From contig NZ_BMOP01000010.1 in the NCBI RefSeq assembly GCF_014647135.1, forward strand, positions 1 through 64,000: 64,000 bases of DNA, written 5' to 3'. This DNA comes from Shewanella xiamenensis (GTDB lineage Bacteria; Pseudomonadota; Gammaproteobacteria; Enterobacterales; Shewanellaceae). Made by a program: the position numbers and the translations under genes. Numbering within the stretch: the stretch's first letter is position 1; each line of letters begins with the position of its first letter. The notes below the pieces were generated by a model, which saw nothing but the letters and a program-made list of their open reading frames with translations, made no database searches and had not been told where the DNA came from. Below are positions 35,578-46,121 of this stretch, in pieces.

Positions 35578-37134
35578 TTATACGTCAATCACGACCCTGT
35601 CTCTGCTTTCATGTTTTGCTTTGTAGAGTGCTGCATCGGCGCGCTCAAAGGTTTCGTGTATGAGCTCATTGCCCATGACTCGTGCAGCCCCTATAGATAC
35701 TGTAACTGTAATCCGCTGATTTTTAAATTTAAATGGAATATTTTTTACTTTTTCTCTAACTCTGTTTAAAAGTTGAGCTATATCGTTATCGTCAATATCT
35801 GGCAAAATGAGCACAAATTCTTCACCGCCGTAGCGGGCGACAAACTCGGTATCCCGTAAAGAATTTTTTAATGCCATGGCGATGACCTGTAGGGTTTTGT
35901 CCCCGGTACTGTGGCCAAAACTGTCATTGATGCTCTTAAAGTGATCGATATCTGCAATCGCAATCCATAGTGGAGATTTATGACGTTGGTAATTGCGATA
36001 CTCAAGCTCCATGCGCTCTTCTAGGGCGGCACGGTTAGGTAATTGAGTTAGGCTGTCCAGCAGATTGAGCTTTTGTTGTTCGAAAAGTCGTTCTTTGTAG
36101 GTATTGGCCTCGTTGCTAAGCTCGTTAAGCTCTTTGCGCATGGTTTCCATCGATTTACGCAGTAAGGCTTGCTCGCGTTGTTCTAAGGCTTCTTTGCGGG
36201 CGAGTGCGGAGCGAATCGAATTGAGCTGTTCGGTTAAACGTGCTTTGAGGTCGACAATATCGTCGGTATCGATAATGGCTTCACCCACATTATCGACTCG
36301 AGAATTGATTTCACGATTAAGCTGGGTTTTGAGTTGGAAACTACGCTGGTTGTGATTATAGGATTCACTAACGACTTCCCGCACTGCTGCTAAGGCATCG
36401 TTTAAGGCGTAGAGAAATTCCTGAGAGGCGGATTTTTCCCGTGCAATATTATCGAGCAGCAGGGATAAAATCGTTTGATAAGCCTCCAGTAAATTATCGA
36501 TTTCAATATCGGATGCTAGCATTTCTTTAATGACAAGCACTTGATCGCGTTGATCTTTACGGAATTCAATTTCCGAGATCATTTGTGCCAACTCATGTGC
36601 GAGTTGTCTGTGCTTTGGTAACACATCTAACTTTTCAGTTTCATTAAACTGTTGCTGTAGGATGGTGTCGTAGAAGCCGATAATTTGTTTTACTTTAGGA
36701 ATGTACTCCCACACCGTATGGAACGGTTTAGCGAGATCTTGCTTAAAGTAGTTAATTTCTTTTTTGAGCTTTTCTGGTACAGAGTTAACCCGTTGAATTT
36801 GGCGGACGACCTGTGCAAGCCCTGCGCGACTTTCTTCAAGTTGTACCATTACATGGTGGTATTGGCCTTTTAATAGGCGTTCAACATCGACCAATTCAGG
36901 TAGGGCTTCATCGACTCGCTCAAAGGTATTTAAGTTATGGCGAAGTTTGGCAAGCTTATTATCCAATTCTAAGTTTTGACCTTTGCAGGCAAGACTTAAA
37001 TGACCAATAAATTGGAGTAAAGTTTGTAACTTAGCATTTCTATCTTCATTGACTTCATCGAGGGCAAGTTTTGCCGAATGAAGTTTCTGTTGAAGTAATG
37101 CAAGTTGTGTAACAGTCGCGTTGGAATCCTTCAT
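35578..37134 (-). CDS. Diguanylate cyclase with coiled-coil N-terminus
   Basis: 518-residue soluble protein. Residues 1-330 are mostly helical and coiled coil, without a known sensor domain; a GGDEF domain lies at about 345-515. The active-site motif is RYGGEEF near residue 433, which is the active form, with LTQLPNRAALEERMELEY and IADIDHFKSINDSFGHSTGDKTLQ. The inhibitory-site tetrad is RDTE rather than RxxD, so product feedback may be absent. It should make c-di-GMP. It stands alone on the minus strand. Confidence 0.88.
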   Translation of the reverse strand: MKDSNATVTQLALLQQKLHSAKLALDEVNEDRNAKLQTLLQFIGHLSLACKGQNLELDNKLAKLRHNLNTFERVDEALPELVDVERLLKGQYHHVMVQLEESRAGLAQVVRQIQRVNSVPEKLKKEINYFKQDLAKPFHTVWEYIPKVKQIIGFYDTILQQQFNETEKLDVLPKHRQLAHELAQMISEIEFRKDQRDQVLVIKEMLASDIEIDNLLEAYQTILSLLLDNIAREKSASQEFLYALNDALAAVREVVSESYNHNQRSFQLKTQLNREINSRVDNVGEAIIDTDDIVDLKARLTEQLNSIRSALARKEALEQREQALLRKSMETMRKELNELSNEANTYKERLFEQQKLNLLDSLTQLPNRAALEERMELEYRNYQRHKSPLWIAIADIDHFKSINDSFGHSTGDKTLQVIAMALKNSLRDTEFVARYGGEEFVLILPDIDDNDIAQLLNRVREKVKNIPFKFKNQRITVTVSIGAARVMGNELIHETFERADAALYKAKHESRDRVVIDV

Positions 37135-37283
37135 CCGGAGTATTTTCCTAACTCTGCAGGGCTAACAAGCATGACGTCCTCTGTCCAGATTAGCGTTTAA
37201 CTCATATGCTTCTAATGTTATAACAATGGTCGTAGAGTGCAAATTGCTTTGCTTGTACGATAGTGATTAATTGTCGATATTGA

Positions 37284-39446
37284 TCAAATATTTTCTAACA
37301 AATGCCGATTTTGGTTATTTTCCCAGCAAGGCCATACAATATCTTCCTTTATCGCATTCGTCTCGACTCGGATCAGGCCGCGTTCAATACCTTTCTCTAA
37401 GTGCAAAAACAGCGGGTCGGCAAACAGTGTCGGTGGCACAAAATCTAATGCTCTGAGACTCACATAATAACAAGTGTCATTTGGCAAACTTCGTGCACCA
37501 GCGAGCGCCATTTGCACGGTTTCAAACAGCAATTTGGGGGCAATGTTAATCTCCGCTTTGGCAAGCAGGGGCAAATTGATAAAGCCGAGATTGAAACTAG
37601 GCGTAAATGCTTGTTTATCGAATTGCTGTTGAAGTTGTGTTAACACTTGCTGTGGTTCTACGGCCTCAGTAAACCTGACCGCAAATAAGCCTTGGCGGAT
37701 CACATAGACGGGCATAAACAGACTATGGCTAATATGGTTTGTGAGCTGACGGGTCATAGTATTGGCAAAATATTGGCCGTGATTGAGGTCAGTCGATATA
37801 TGGTCGCGAAATTCAATTAAAGCTAGCGCAGTGGTTTGAGTGCTAGGCGGGTTTAGCGTCAGATCGTTTAATAGTGCAGCATATCCCTTATGATGGGTAA
37901 AAGGTTCTTCTAAGCTTAATTGAAGCAGCGATGCGTTTTGCTGTTTGCTCTTGCGTCGTTGATTTAGTAAGAAGATAACTGCTATCACCAACAAGGTTAT
38001 GATAAGACCACTAAATGCCAGGAATTGATTAGTATCCTTAGCGGTTTGAATGGCATCATTTAACTTGCTTTGAATCATATTGAGTTCTAACTTGAGCTGC
38101 TGTTCAGCAAGGACTGAAGCAGTGACGCCAGGATCTTTAGCAGTGTCTTTTAATGAGTTGTTTAACTCAATAATCTTTTTTTGTGTGTTGATCACTTTGG
38201 CTTGATCTTGCTGTTTTTCTGCCGAAAGGGCGATTTGTGTCAGTGCTGATTTTTGCTCCTCTGGTAGATTTAAATCTGTCGCCAACACTAAAGCGTTTTC
38301 AGCATGCCCCATCATCAACGGCCAATCTTGCTTACCTTGAGCAATTTCACCAATCAGTAATTCGTTATAGACCAAGTAATGATGGCTTTGTTTTTCAGTG
38401 AATATTTTATTAGCCATCAACAAATACTTAAGTGCATTCACATCATCATTAAGATGCGAATAAGCTTGACCTAAATTGTGGAAATTAAGCCCTTGAGCGA
38501 TGTAATTACCGCGTTTAGCATCGAGTTGCTGAGCATTAAGGTAGTAATCAATGGCGCGGTTCCAATCCCCTTGCTCACCATACACCATGGCAATAACTGT
38601 CATACAGCTGGAAAGATAAGTATCGTTCCCTAGCTTTTTAAATCCTGCTGCGGCTTCGTGGGCATTTTTTAACGCTTCATCCCATTGTTTTAAATCACGA
38701 TACACCTTAGCGAGTTGTAACTGAAGATGCGTTTTCATTGACGGATAATTGGAGCGATTTGATAGTCGAATCGCTTCACTATAATGTTGCAATGATTTGG
38801 TTAGTTGTTGATTTTTATTATAGTAGTGCCCTAGTTTCGATTCGGCAGCCGCGATGAGGTAGTCGTTTCTGAGCTTATAAGCAATATCGCGATAAGTGTG
38901 AAAATGCATTAGTGCAGGTACATCTTGGCGAATAACCAAGTGCATGCCACCTAAATGTTCATGGATGGTATGTTTTAGCAGCATAGACTCAATATCAACG
39001 CTTTCGCTGATCTGTGTCAGTGCTTCGTTATAAAAAGCGATCGCTTCTTGGTATTTTTGTTCGGTGCGACCGATATAGCGCCCCTTTAGCATGGCGACGG
39101 TGGCTTGCTCGAAGGGCGTTTGCGCTATGCTTGCCAGACGTTCGATTAAGTTGTTTGCGTCTTGAAAACCCACCTTGGTTTTGACATTGGGTTCCAGATT
39201 TAACCGTGCGAGGAGTTGCAGTATGTGCTCAAACTCATCACTGCTGTAGCCCTGTTCTTGGGCTGCTCGTTCGAATTGTTCACGGTTCTTAAAGGTGATT
39301 GGAAAAGAAATCGACTGATTAAGCCTGTCATACATTTTTTGTGGCGTTTCACGCAATTCTATTTCTTCAGCCTCAAGATCGACCGCCAAGGTTTGAAAAG
39401 AAATAGATATTAACAAGGTCACGAAAATAACAATGAGTTTATGCAT
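37284..39446 (-). CDS. Exported TPR protein with a C-terminal degenerate GGDEF-like domain
   Basis: 720 residues. A signal peptide (1-21) precedes a periplasmic region with several tetratricopeptide repeats (about 110-400), a coiled coil, one membrane helix FLAFSGLIITLLVIAVIFLL (about 475-495), then a cytoplasmic domain of 200 residues. That last part has the spacing and hydrophobic pattern of a GGDEF domain (LALIEFRDH…FANTMTRQL…YVIRQGLFAVRF) but no GGDEF sequence, so it is probably inactive as a cyclase. It may sense a periplasmic signal and act by protein contact. The domain call is inference. Confidence 0.72.
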   Translation of the reverse strand: MHKLIVIFVTLLISISFQTLAVDLEAEEIELRETPQKMYDRLNQSISFPITFKNREQFERAAQEQGYSSDEFEHILQLLARLNLEPNVKTKVGFQDANNLIERLASIAQTPFEQATVAMLKGRYIGRTEQKYQEAIAFYNEALTQISESVDIESMLLKHTIHEHLGGMHLVIRQDVPALMHFHTYRDIAYKLRNDYLIAAAESKLGHYYNKNQQLTKSLQHYSEAIRLSNRSNYPSMKTHLQLQLAKVYRDLKQWDEALKNAHEAAAGFKKLGNDTYLSSCMTVIAMVYGEQGDWNRAIDYYLNAQQLDAKRGNYIAQGLNFHNLGQAYSHLNDDVNALKYLLMANKIFTEKQSHHYLVYNELLIGEIAQGKQDWPLMMGHAENALVLATDLNLPEEQKSALTQIALSAEKQQDQAKVINTQKKIIELNNSLKDTAKDPGVTASVLAEQQLKLELNMIQSKLNDAIQTAKDTNQFLAFSGLIITLLVIAVIFLLNQRRKSKQQNASLLQLSLEEPFTHHKGYAALLNDLTLNPPSTQTTALALIEFRDHISTDLNHGQYFANTMTRQLTNHISHSLFMPVYVIRQGLFAVRFTEAVEPQQVLTQLQQQFDKQAFTPSFNLGFINLPLLAKAEINIAPKLLFETVQMALAGARSLPNDTCYYVSLRALDFVPPTLFADPLFLHLEKGIERGLIRVETNAIKEDIVWPCWENNQNRHLLENI

Positions 39447-39586
39447 GTGTAGGTGGCCCTATATTCCCTAAGTCAAGGAACTTATTTTGTTAGCTTTTGT
39501 TAGCGCCTAATGAGGATGCTACATCGACTTGTTATACTTGGAAAAAATATAAGAAGCATAATAACAGAAGACGGAAGGAAGTCAGA

Positions 39587-41398
39587 GTGAAACCCAATAG
39601 ATTATCTATTTTGGCATTAAGTGTATTAGGGTCGGCTAACGTATTTGCCGATGTGGATTACAAAATTGATTTAAGCCAACCCCAACATCATCTTGCACAG
39701 GTGAGTGTAACGTTTCCCGAAGCGAAAGCAGGTGAGTTAACGGTTAATCTTCCTGTGTGGCGTACGGGTAAATACCAAGTGTTACCACTCTCTGATGGCG
39801 TGCGTTTATTCACGGCAAAAGACAGTAAGGGCAATCCACTCCCATGGAAACGCAGTGCTAGTGGCGAGTGGAAAATTGCCTTAGATAATCCAACCAATGT
39901 AACCGTGAGTTATCAACTTTACGCCAATGAATTAGGCCAGCGCGTGCGTCATATTGATTCAAGCCATGCTTATCTCGATGCCAGTGGCGTATTAATGTAT
40001 AGCCCGCAATTTCGAGAAGACCCAGTAGCAGTACAATTAACCGTGCCCGAAAACTGGCAGAGTTATTCGGGCATGTCGTCAGGCAAAATGGCGCATTCAT
40101 TTATTGCACCTAATTATGATGTGCTAATTGACTCCCCCATTGAAACAGGGGTGAATACTCACAAAAAATTTAGTGCTAATGGCAAAGACTATGAATTAGT
40201 GTTTTGGGGTGAAGGCAACTACGATGCCGATAAGGTGGTGAAAGACTTAACCGCATTGAGTGGCCAAGCTAAAGCGATCTGGGATGATTATCCTTTTGAT
40301 CGTTATGTTTATATGGTGCATGCCACCAGCGGTGCGGGCGGCGCGACCGAGCACTTAAACTCGACGGTTATTCAACTGCCGCGGTTTAGTTTTCGCGAGC
40401 GTAAGGATTACCTACGCTTTATTAGCACGGCGTCCCATGAGTTTATTCATACTTGGAACGTTAAAGCTTATCGTCCAGCGGGTCTTGTTCCCTACGATTA
40501 TCAGCATGAAAATATCACTGAACTGTTATGGATTGCCGAGGGCTCGACCAGTTATTTCCAAGGTCAGTTATTGCTGCGTGCAGGTGTAATGACGCCTAAG
40601 GAATTTTTAGAAGACCTCGCCAAACGCATCGAGAAGAGTGAGCTTACACCGGGGCGCGAAATTCAATCCGTTGCCGAAGCCAGTTTAGGCGAGTGGAGCA
40701 GCACGGGCGGCGATTATGCCATTAACCACAGTGTGAATATTTACTCCGAAGGTTATTTAGCCTCATTGGCGCTGGATTTTTCTCTGCTGACGGATTCGAA
40801 TCTTGCCCATTCATACCGCGACGTACACCGTAAACTTTATCAGGATTACCGCGTGCCTAAGGGGTACACTGTGGCCGATGTGCAGCAAATTCTGAAGGAC
40901 TTATCGGGTAAGGACTATGGCCCATGGTGGCAAAGTCATGTGAATAGTCCACTGAGCCTTGAGTTTTCAAGCTTGTTGTCTCAGGCAGGATTAGTGATGT
41001 CCTACGGTAAAGACGCTAAAGCTGAGCCTTTCACTGGCATGACCTTAAGCAGCGAATATGGTTCTTTGGTGCTTGCCCAAGTATTGCGTAATAGCCCCGC
41101 CTGGCGGGCTGGTATCATGGCGGGAGACGAGATTATCGCGATTAATGGCTTAAAGGTGACCGCTCAAGGATTTGATAAGCGCATCAAAGACTTTAAAGTG
41201 GGTGATAAGGTCGAAATCATCTTATTTAACAACGACAAAATCAAGCAAGTGGCGTTAACCTTAGGTGAGAAACAAAGCGGCAAGCTAGTGCTCAAAGGCG
41301 ATGTGAAGGCGACTAAACAGCAAAAAGCCTTCTTCAAGGCTTGGCTGGGCATTGATTGGCCGTTTGATAATAAGGGTGAGCTGCTGACGAAAAGTTAA
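39587..41398 (+). CDS. Exported M61-family metallopeptidase with PDZ domain
   Basis: 603-residue glycyl-aminopeptidase-type protein. A signal peptide (about 1-22) is followed by a beta-rich domain, a zinc peptidase domain with HEFIHTWN near residue 284 and a distal Glu in WIAEGSTSY, and a C-terminal PDZ domain (about 475-560; EYGSLVLAQVLRNSPAWRAGIMAGDEIIAINGL). The start is GTG at 39587, with GGAAGGAAG ahead of it; the longer frame to 39497 has no signals and is too basic. It diverges from the TPR protein gene. Confidence 0.88.
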   Translation: MKPNRLSILALSVLGSANVFADVDYKIDLSQPQHHLAQVSVTFPEAKAGELTVNLPVWRTGKYQVLPLSDGVRLFTAKDSKGNPLPWKRSASGEWKIALDNPTNVTVSYQLYANELGQRVRHIDSSHAYLDASGVLMYSPQFREDPVAVQLTVPENWQSYSGMSSGKMAHSFIAPNYDVLIDSPIETGVNTHKKFSANGKDYELVFWGEGNYDADKVVKDLTALSGQAKAIWDDYPFDRYVYMVHATSGAGGATEHLNSTVIQLPRFSFRERKDYLRFISTASHEFIHTWNVKAYRPAGLVPYDYQHENITELLWIAEGSTSYFQGQLLLRAGVMTPKEFLEDLAKRIEKSELTPGREIQSVAEASLGEWSSTGGDYAINHSVNIYSEGYLASLALDFSLLTDSNLAHSYRDVHRKLYQDYRVPKGYTVADVQQILKDLSGKDYGPWWQSHVNSPLSLEFSSLLSQAGLVMSYGKDAKAEPFTGMTLSSEYGSLVLAQVLRNSPAWRAGIMAGDEIIAINGLKVTAQGFDKRIKDFKVGDKVEIILFNNDKIKQVALTLGEKQSGKLVLKGDVKATKQQKAFFKAWLGIDWPFDNKGELLTKS

Positions 41399-41478
41399 CT
41401 TGTTTGCGATTTGAGTGAGTGGGCTTTAGGTTGGCTTATTCGAATCACTACCAATGTGTTACTTCAGTCATAGATACT

Positions 41479-41521
41479 AAAAAGGCGCCGCAGTGAACTG
41501 AGTCCAACTGCGGCGCCTTTT
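41479..41521. terminator. Terminator between the M61 gene and rdgC
   Basis: AAAAGGCGCCGCAGT-type long stem (pairing with ACTGCGGCGCCTTTT) around a 13-base loop, with T-runs on both sides. Serves convergent genes. Confidence 0.9.
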
Positions 41522-41579
41522 ACTTTTCTAATACTGGCTAGGAAGGAGCCTTGGCCAAATACGATCAGCGTTATAAGCG

Positions 41580-42494
41580 TTAAGCTTGAGTCTCTTCAAT
41601 GCCACCCAATGCAGAAACCAGGGCGTGCATTAGTGCGACTAATTCACTGCCCATTAAGGCAAAGTCAGCATCGAGGCGCGCCATCGGATCTTCATTACCC
41701 AACTCATCATTGCCTGCTCTAAATTCTTCGGAGAATTTTAAGCGTTTTACGCTGGCATCGGATTGCAGCAGTAGCGCAATCGATAGGCCAAAGTGCAGGG
41801 CGAGCTTATGCACTTCTTTACCGGTTTCGAGGTGGGCAAGTACTTCGTCTTCTTTTAGATCTTGCTGCTTAAAGCGTACTATGCCGCCTTCATCTGCGGC
41901 AGATTTCAGCTCAGCTTCATCTTGCATTTCAAAAGGTAAGGGGGCGCTGCCATTTTTAAGCCATTCAGTTAATTGGCTTTCAATCGGTGCTTTAAAGCTT
42001 AATGGGATCACTGGCAAGCTACCTAAGGCCTTGCGTAATAAGGCTAATAATTCTTCTGCCTTAGTGGCGCTTGAGCTGTCGACGAGGATTATTTCTAGCT
42101 CAGGTAAAATCAGTGCGCGTGTTTGGCTGCGGCGCGAAAAAGCGCGTGGCAATAGGCTAGTGATGATTTCATCTTTTAGCGCATCTTTTTCTTTTTTGGC
42201 GAGTTTACGATTTTCTTCGTCTTCAATTTGTGCCACTTTTTCTTCTAATGATTCTTTAATTACTTGACCAGGAAGAATTTTTTCTTCTTTAGTGACACAG
42301 ATTAGATGACGATTGTTGGCGCTGTGCACTAAGGTGCTGCCCTGTTTACCTAAGGCATTGGAAAACCCAAATTTGCTGACGTCTTGGCTGCCGCACGGGG
42401 AAAATGTGAAATCGGCAAGTGCGGTTTCAAGTGCTTCTGTCTCGATGGAAAAAGGTTTATTGAAACGATAAAGAGTAAGATTTTTAAACCACAT
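41580..42494 (-). CDS. rdgC: Recombination-associated protein RdgC
   Basis: 304-residue nucleoid DNA-binding protein forming a ring dimer on duplex DNA that restrains RecA. The family signatures are [14 protein letters not shown] near residue 31, [32 protein letters not shown] and the final [21 protein letters not shown]. Length equals E. coli RdgC (303 aa). Confidence 0.95.
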   Translation of the reverse strand: MWFKNLTLYRFNKPFSIETEALETALADFTFSPCGSQDVSKFGFSNALGKQGSTLVHSANNRHLICVTKEEKILPGQVIKESLEEKVAQIEDEENRKLAKKEKDALKDEIITSLLPRAFSRRSQTRALILPELEIILVDSSSATKAEELLALLRKALGSLPVIPLSFKAPIESQLTEWLKNGSAPLPFEMQDEAELKSAADEGGIVRFKQQDLKEDEVLAHLETGKEVHKLALHFGLSIALLLQSDASVKRLKFSEEFRAGNDELGNEDPMARLDADFALMGSELVALMHALVSALGGIEETQA

Positions 42495-42786
42495 AAGATG
42501 CGCTCATTGGAAAAATAAAGTCGCAGTTTACGGCATAGTTGCGGCGGGGTAAACCTACCTGAAATCGTTAAATTTTGCCTTGGTTGCAGAATTCATCAAA
42601 ATGTAACATTGAGAAAAACTCAGCTGCAACCCTTGGTGTTAATGGGTTTTGTCTTTTGTCGGAGGTGCGGTTTTATGGTGGCAGTGCCAAGTTGTCACAA
42701 TTGAAATAAAACTGAAACAGATTCATTGCAAACTTTCGGTCGTTCCAAACCAATAACCAAGACGAACATAACGTCGAAAGGATTAA

Positions 42787-43755
42787 ATGATGAACGTTTT
42801 TTGTAAAACTCTACTTGCTTCTGCGCTAGCTTCTGCAACTCTGGCTTCTGCTTATGCCGCTGAGCCATTGACTGTTTATGGTAAGTTGAATGTTACCGCT
42901 CAATCAAACGATGAGAAAGGTGACGCTACAACATCTATTCAAAGTAATGCTTCTCGTTTTGGTGTGAAAGGTGACTTCGAATTATCAAGTTCACTTACCG
43001 CTTTCTATACTGTTGAGTATCAAGTCGATACAGGTGCCGCATCGAGCGACAACTTTACTGCCCGTAATCAATTTGTTGGTTTAAAAGGTGGCTTTGGTTC
43101 TTTGTCCGTTGGTCGTAACGATACCTTGCTCAAGATTTCTCAAGGTGATGTTGACCAATTTAACGATCTTTCTGGCGACTTAACAAAATTATTTAAAGGT
43201 GAAGTTCGTGCCGCTCAAACAGCGACTTACCTAACACCTTCTTTTGGTGACTTCGTGTTTGGTGTCACTTATGTTGCGGAAGGTAATGATGTAAAAAGTC
43301 AATTTGCTCAAGATGGTTTCAGTGTTGCAGCCATGTATGGTGACGCTAAGTTAAAGAAAACCGCTGTCTATGCAGCTTTAGCCTACGATTCGGATGTGTC
43401 TGGATATGAAATCGTGCGTGCTAGCTTACAAGCCAAGTTAGCTGGCATCAAGTTAGGTGGTATGTATCAGCAACAGGAACAAACATACAAATACAACACA
43501 ACAACGGGCGAACCTGTTGAGGTGACTGCAGATAGTGCAACTGGTTACCTGTTAAGTGCTGCTTATGATATCAATGCTGTGACATTAAAAGCACAATATC
43601 AAGACATGGAAGACTTAGGTGATTCATGGTCAGTGGGTGCGGATTACAGCTTAGGCAAGCCGACTAAAGTGTTTGCTTTCTATACCAATCGCTCTTTAGA
43701 AGCGAATACAGATGATGATAAATACATCGGTGTTGGTTTAGAACACAAGTTCTAA
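42787..43755 (+). CDS. General outer-membrane porin (OmpC/OmpF-type)
   Basis: 322-residue porin. Signal peptide to about residue 24 (cleavage SAYA|AEP), then alternating amphipathic strands beginning LTVYGKLNVTAQSN, with typical GLKGGFGSLSVGRND and ending in a C-terminal F (GLEHKF) recognised by the Bam complex. Sixteen-strand trimer expected. There are two in-frame ATGs (42787 and 42790). It lies directly upstream of phoB, as the related porin does in S. oneidensis, and may respond to phosphate, although the upstream 290 bp shows only weak PHO-like sequence. Confidence 0.9.
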   Translation: MMNVFCKTLLASALASATLASAYAAEPLTVYGKLNVTAQSNDEKGDATTSIQSNASRFGVKGDFELSSSLTAFYTVEYQVDTGAASSDNFTARNQFVGLKGGFGSLSVGRNDTLLKISQGDVDQFNDLSGDLTKLFKGEVRAAQTATYLTPSFGDFVFGVTYVAEGNDVKSQFAQDGFSVAAMYGDAKLKKTAVYAALAYDSDVSGYEIVRASLQAKLAGIKLGGMYQQQEQTYKYNTTTGEPVEVTADSATGYLLSAAYDINAVTLKAQYQDMEDLGDSWSVGADYSLGKPTKVFAFYTNRSLEANTDDDKYIGVGLEHKF

Positions 43756-43776
43756 TCTCAGTATTAAGATTGAATT

Positions 43777-43800
43777 AAGGAGGCTTCGGCCTCCTTTTTT
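43777..43800 (+). terminator. Terminator of the porin gene
   Basis: AAGGAGGC-TTCG-GCCTCCTT tetraloop hairpin followed by TTTT. Confidence 0.92.
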
Positions 43801-43872
43801 ATTGCGATAAACAAACAGTTATATAAACTTAATATGACAATTAGCGCTACTATATAGCTTGTACGGCACACT

Positions 43873-43890
43873 TATTCATAAATCTGTAAT
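43873..43890 (+). promoter_or_regulatory. PHO box upstream of phoB
   Basis: TATTCAT-AAAT-CTGTAAT matches the PhoB-binding pattern CTGTCAT-N4-CTGTCAT (second half 6 of 7), about 50 bp before the phoB ATG. A third partial repeat, ATGACTA, follows at the correct spacing. This suggests autoregulation. Confidence 0.6.
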
Positions 43891-43940
43891 AAAAATGACT
43901 AATAATAGCCGTGTTGACATTCACTGACAGAAAATCACCT

Positions 43941-44630
43941 ATGACTGCAAGGATATTGATAGTAGAAGACGAGTTAGCCATCCGCGAGATGCTGACTTTT
44001 GTAATGGAACAGCATGGGTTTACCACCTCTGCGGCAGAAGATTTTGATTCGGCCATTGCGCTGCTAAAGGAGCCTTACCCCGATCTGATTTTGTTGGATT
44101 GGATGTTTCCTGGAGGAAGCGGTATTCAATTGGCTAAACGCCTCAAGCAGGATGAGTTTACCCGCCAGATCCCTATTATTATGCTTACCGCGCGCGGTGA
44201 AGAGGAAGATAAGGTTAAGGGGCTCGAAGTCGGCGCCGATGACTACATCACTAAACCTTTCTCCCCCAAGGAACTAGTCGCCCGCATCAAAGCGGTGTTA
44301 CGCCGCAGTGCGCCAACTCGCCTTGAAGAAACCATTGATGTACAAGGATTGTTACTCGACCCTGTCAGTCACAGGGTGAGTGTTGGCGATACTGTACTCG
44401 ATATGGGGCCGACGGAATTCCGTTTGTTGCACTTCTTTATGACACACCCAGAACGCGTCTATAGCCGTGAACAACTGCTTGATAACGTGTGGGGCACCAA
44501 CGTGTATGTTGAAGACCGAACCGTTGATGTGCATATTCGCCGCCTACGTAAAGCGGTTGAAGAGTCGGGCCATGATCGTCTTATTCAGACCGTTCGTGGT
44601 GCGGGTTATCGCTTTTCTACACGTAGTTAG
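43941..44630 (+). CDS. phoB: Phosphate response regulator PhoB
   Basis: OmpR-family regulator, 229 aa, same length as E. coli PhoB. The receiver domain has ILIVEDE and phosphorylated Asp53 (LLDWMFP), with Lys in TKPFSPKEL; the winged-helix domain contains [13 protein letters not shown] [31 protein letters not shown]. Under phosphate starvation it binds PHO boxes. The ATG at 43941 is chosen over an upstream TTG at 43911. Followed by phoR. Confidence 0.95.
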   Translation: MTARILIVEDELAIREMLTFVMEQHGFTTSAAEDFDSAIALLKEPYPDLILLDWMFPGGSGIQLAKRLKQDEFTRQIPIIMLTARGEEEDKVKGLEVGADDYITKPFSPKELVARIKAVLRRSAPTRLEETIDVQGLLLDPVSHRVSVGDTVLDMGPTEFRLLHFFMTHPERVYSREQLLDNVWGTNVYVEDRTVDVHIRRLRKAVEESGHDRLIQTVRGAGYRFSTRS

Positions 44631-44710
44631 TGCCAAATTAGAGATAGGCACAGGTTAGCTTTTCGGCTATCTTGTGCTCTCCTTATTTAGCCTGATGTTT
44701 GGGTTTATTT

Positions 44711-46009
44711 ATGTTCGACTCTTATTCAGGGTACCGGTTATTTACGCGCTTAGCCGTATTCTTACTGCTTTGTTTGTTTATTGGTTTATTGGTAGGGAAA
44801 CCCCTCTGGATACTGATCATTGGATTGCTAGGTCTCGTGATCTGGCATTACCGTCAGTTAGCGCGACTTAATTTTTGGTTATGGCGAGATAGAAAATTAA
44901 CGCCTCCCCAGGGCAGTGGCAGCTGGGAAGGCGTGTTTAACGGTATTTACCGCCTGCAAGGTAAAAACCGTCGTCGAGTCGGCCAATTAGCCGCGTTACT
45001 TGGGCGTTTCCGTCAAGGTGCTGAAGCCTTACCCGATGCCGCTGTGGTGCTCGACTCAGAGCATAATATCTTATGGTGTAATAAATTAGCTCAGCTAATG
45101 TTGGGTTTTGTTTGGCCACAGGATAATGGGCAGCGTATTGATAACTTAATCCGTCATCCCGATTTTTCCGCTTATATTAAAGCTGGTCAGTATAAAGAGC
45201 CCTTAGAGCTAGCATCGCCAGTATCGGAGAGGCGTTTACTCGAAATCCGTATCATGGCCTATGGTGATAGGCAACTACTGCTGATCGCCCGTGATATTAC
45301 TCGAATAAGACAGCTCGAAGGTATGCGTAAAGAATTTGTCGCCAATGTGTCACATGAGCTTAAAACACCGCTCACCGTTTTGCAGGGATACTTGGAAATG
45401 ATGCAAAGCATGGCGGAGCCGGATTCGATGAACGCAAAGCCATTAGCGTTAATGCAACAGCAGACGCGGCGAATGCAGTCTATGGTGGAGCAGTTGCTGG
45501 TGCTATCTCGCATCGAAGATGCGGCGGATATTAATCTTGAGAATACGGTTAATATGTCGCAGCTAATGGAAGTCTTAAAGGAAGAAGCTAAAGCGTTAGC
45601 GCAAGACAAATATGAGTTAAGTTTCCATTGTGAGCCGGGCTTAGATTCACATGGAAACGAGCTACAGCTTAGAAGTGCTTGTTCTAACTTAATTTCTAAT
45701 GCTATTCGTTACACTGAACCTGGGGGCAAGATTACTGTGCAGTGGCGCAGTGTTGCCAGCGGAGGTCTCTTTAGTGTGGCCGATACAGGGGAAGGGATTG
45801 CACCGCAGCATATTAGTCGCTTGACCGAGCGTTTTTATCGAGTAGACAGCGCGCGCTCAAGACAAACGGGGGGCAGCGGCCTTGGTTTAGCCATTGTGAA
45901 ACATGCGTTAAGTCATCATCACAGTGAGCTTAATATCAGCAGTGAATTAGGAAAGGGTAGCACTTTCAGCTTTGTGATCCCGCAGCATTTGATTGAACGT
46001 AAAAAATAA
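44711..46009 (+). CDS. phoR: Phosphate sensor histidine kinase PhoR
   Basis: 432-residue membrane kinase. Two close membrane helices occupy about residues 9-50, followed by a PAS domain (about 95-200), the phospho-accepting His in NVSHELKTPLTVLQGYLEMM (about 215), and an ATPase domain with NAIRYTEPGG, DTGEGI and GGSGLGLAIVKH. It controls PhoB. The ATG at 44711 (MFDSYSGYRL) fits the family; a TTG upstream is in frame. The gene is 80 bp after phoB and ends before a strong terminator. Confidence 0.95.
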   Translation: MFDSYSGYRLFTRLAVFLLLCLFIGLLVGKPLWILIIGLLGLVIWHYRQLARLNFWLWRDRKLTPPQGSGSWEGVFNGIYRLQGKNRRRVGQLAALLGRFRQGAEALPDAAVVLDSEHNILWCNKLAQLMLGFVWPQDNGQRIDNLIRHPDFSAYIKAGQYKEPLELASPVSERRLLEIRIMAYGDRQLLLIARDITRIRQLEGMRKEFVANVSHELKTPLTVLQGYLEMMQSMAEPDSMNAKPLALMQQQTRRMQSMVEQLLVLSRIEDAADINLENTVNMSQLMEVLKEEAKALAQDKYELSFHCEPGLDSHGNELQLRSACSNLISNAIRYTEPGGKITVQWRSVASGGLFSVADTGEGIAPQHISRLTERFYRVDSARSRQTGGSGLGLAIVKHALSHHHSELNISSELGKGSTFSFVIPQHLIERKK

Positions 46010-46042
46010 TTGCTATTTAATGTAACGTTATTTTTTATATTA

Positions 46043-46069
46043 AAAACAGGCCATTATGGCCTGTTTTGT
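46043..46069 (+). terminator. Terminator of phoBR
   Basis: AAAACAGGCC/GGCCTGTTTT stem with a 4-base loop and a following T-rich run. Confidence 0.9.
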
Positions 46070-46121
46070 TTTTTATACTTCGAAAAGAAGTGATTTTTCA
46101 AAAAAATGCAAAAAAAGTGTT

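Noticed and set aside
42650..42740. PHO box before the porin gene
   Set aside because: Only one TTGTCAC-like half-site is seen, with no correctly spaced second repeat.
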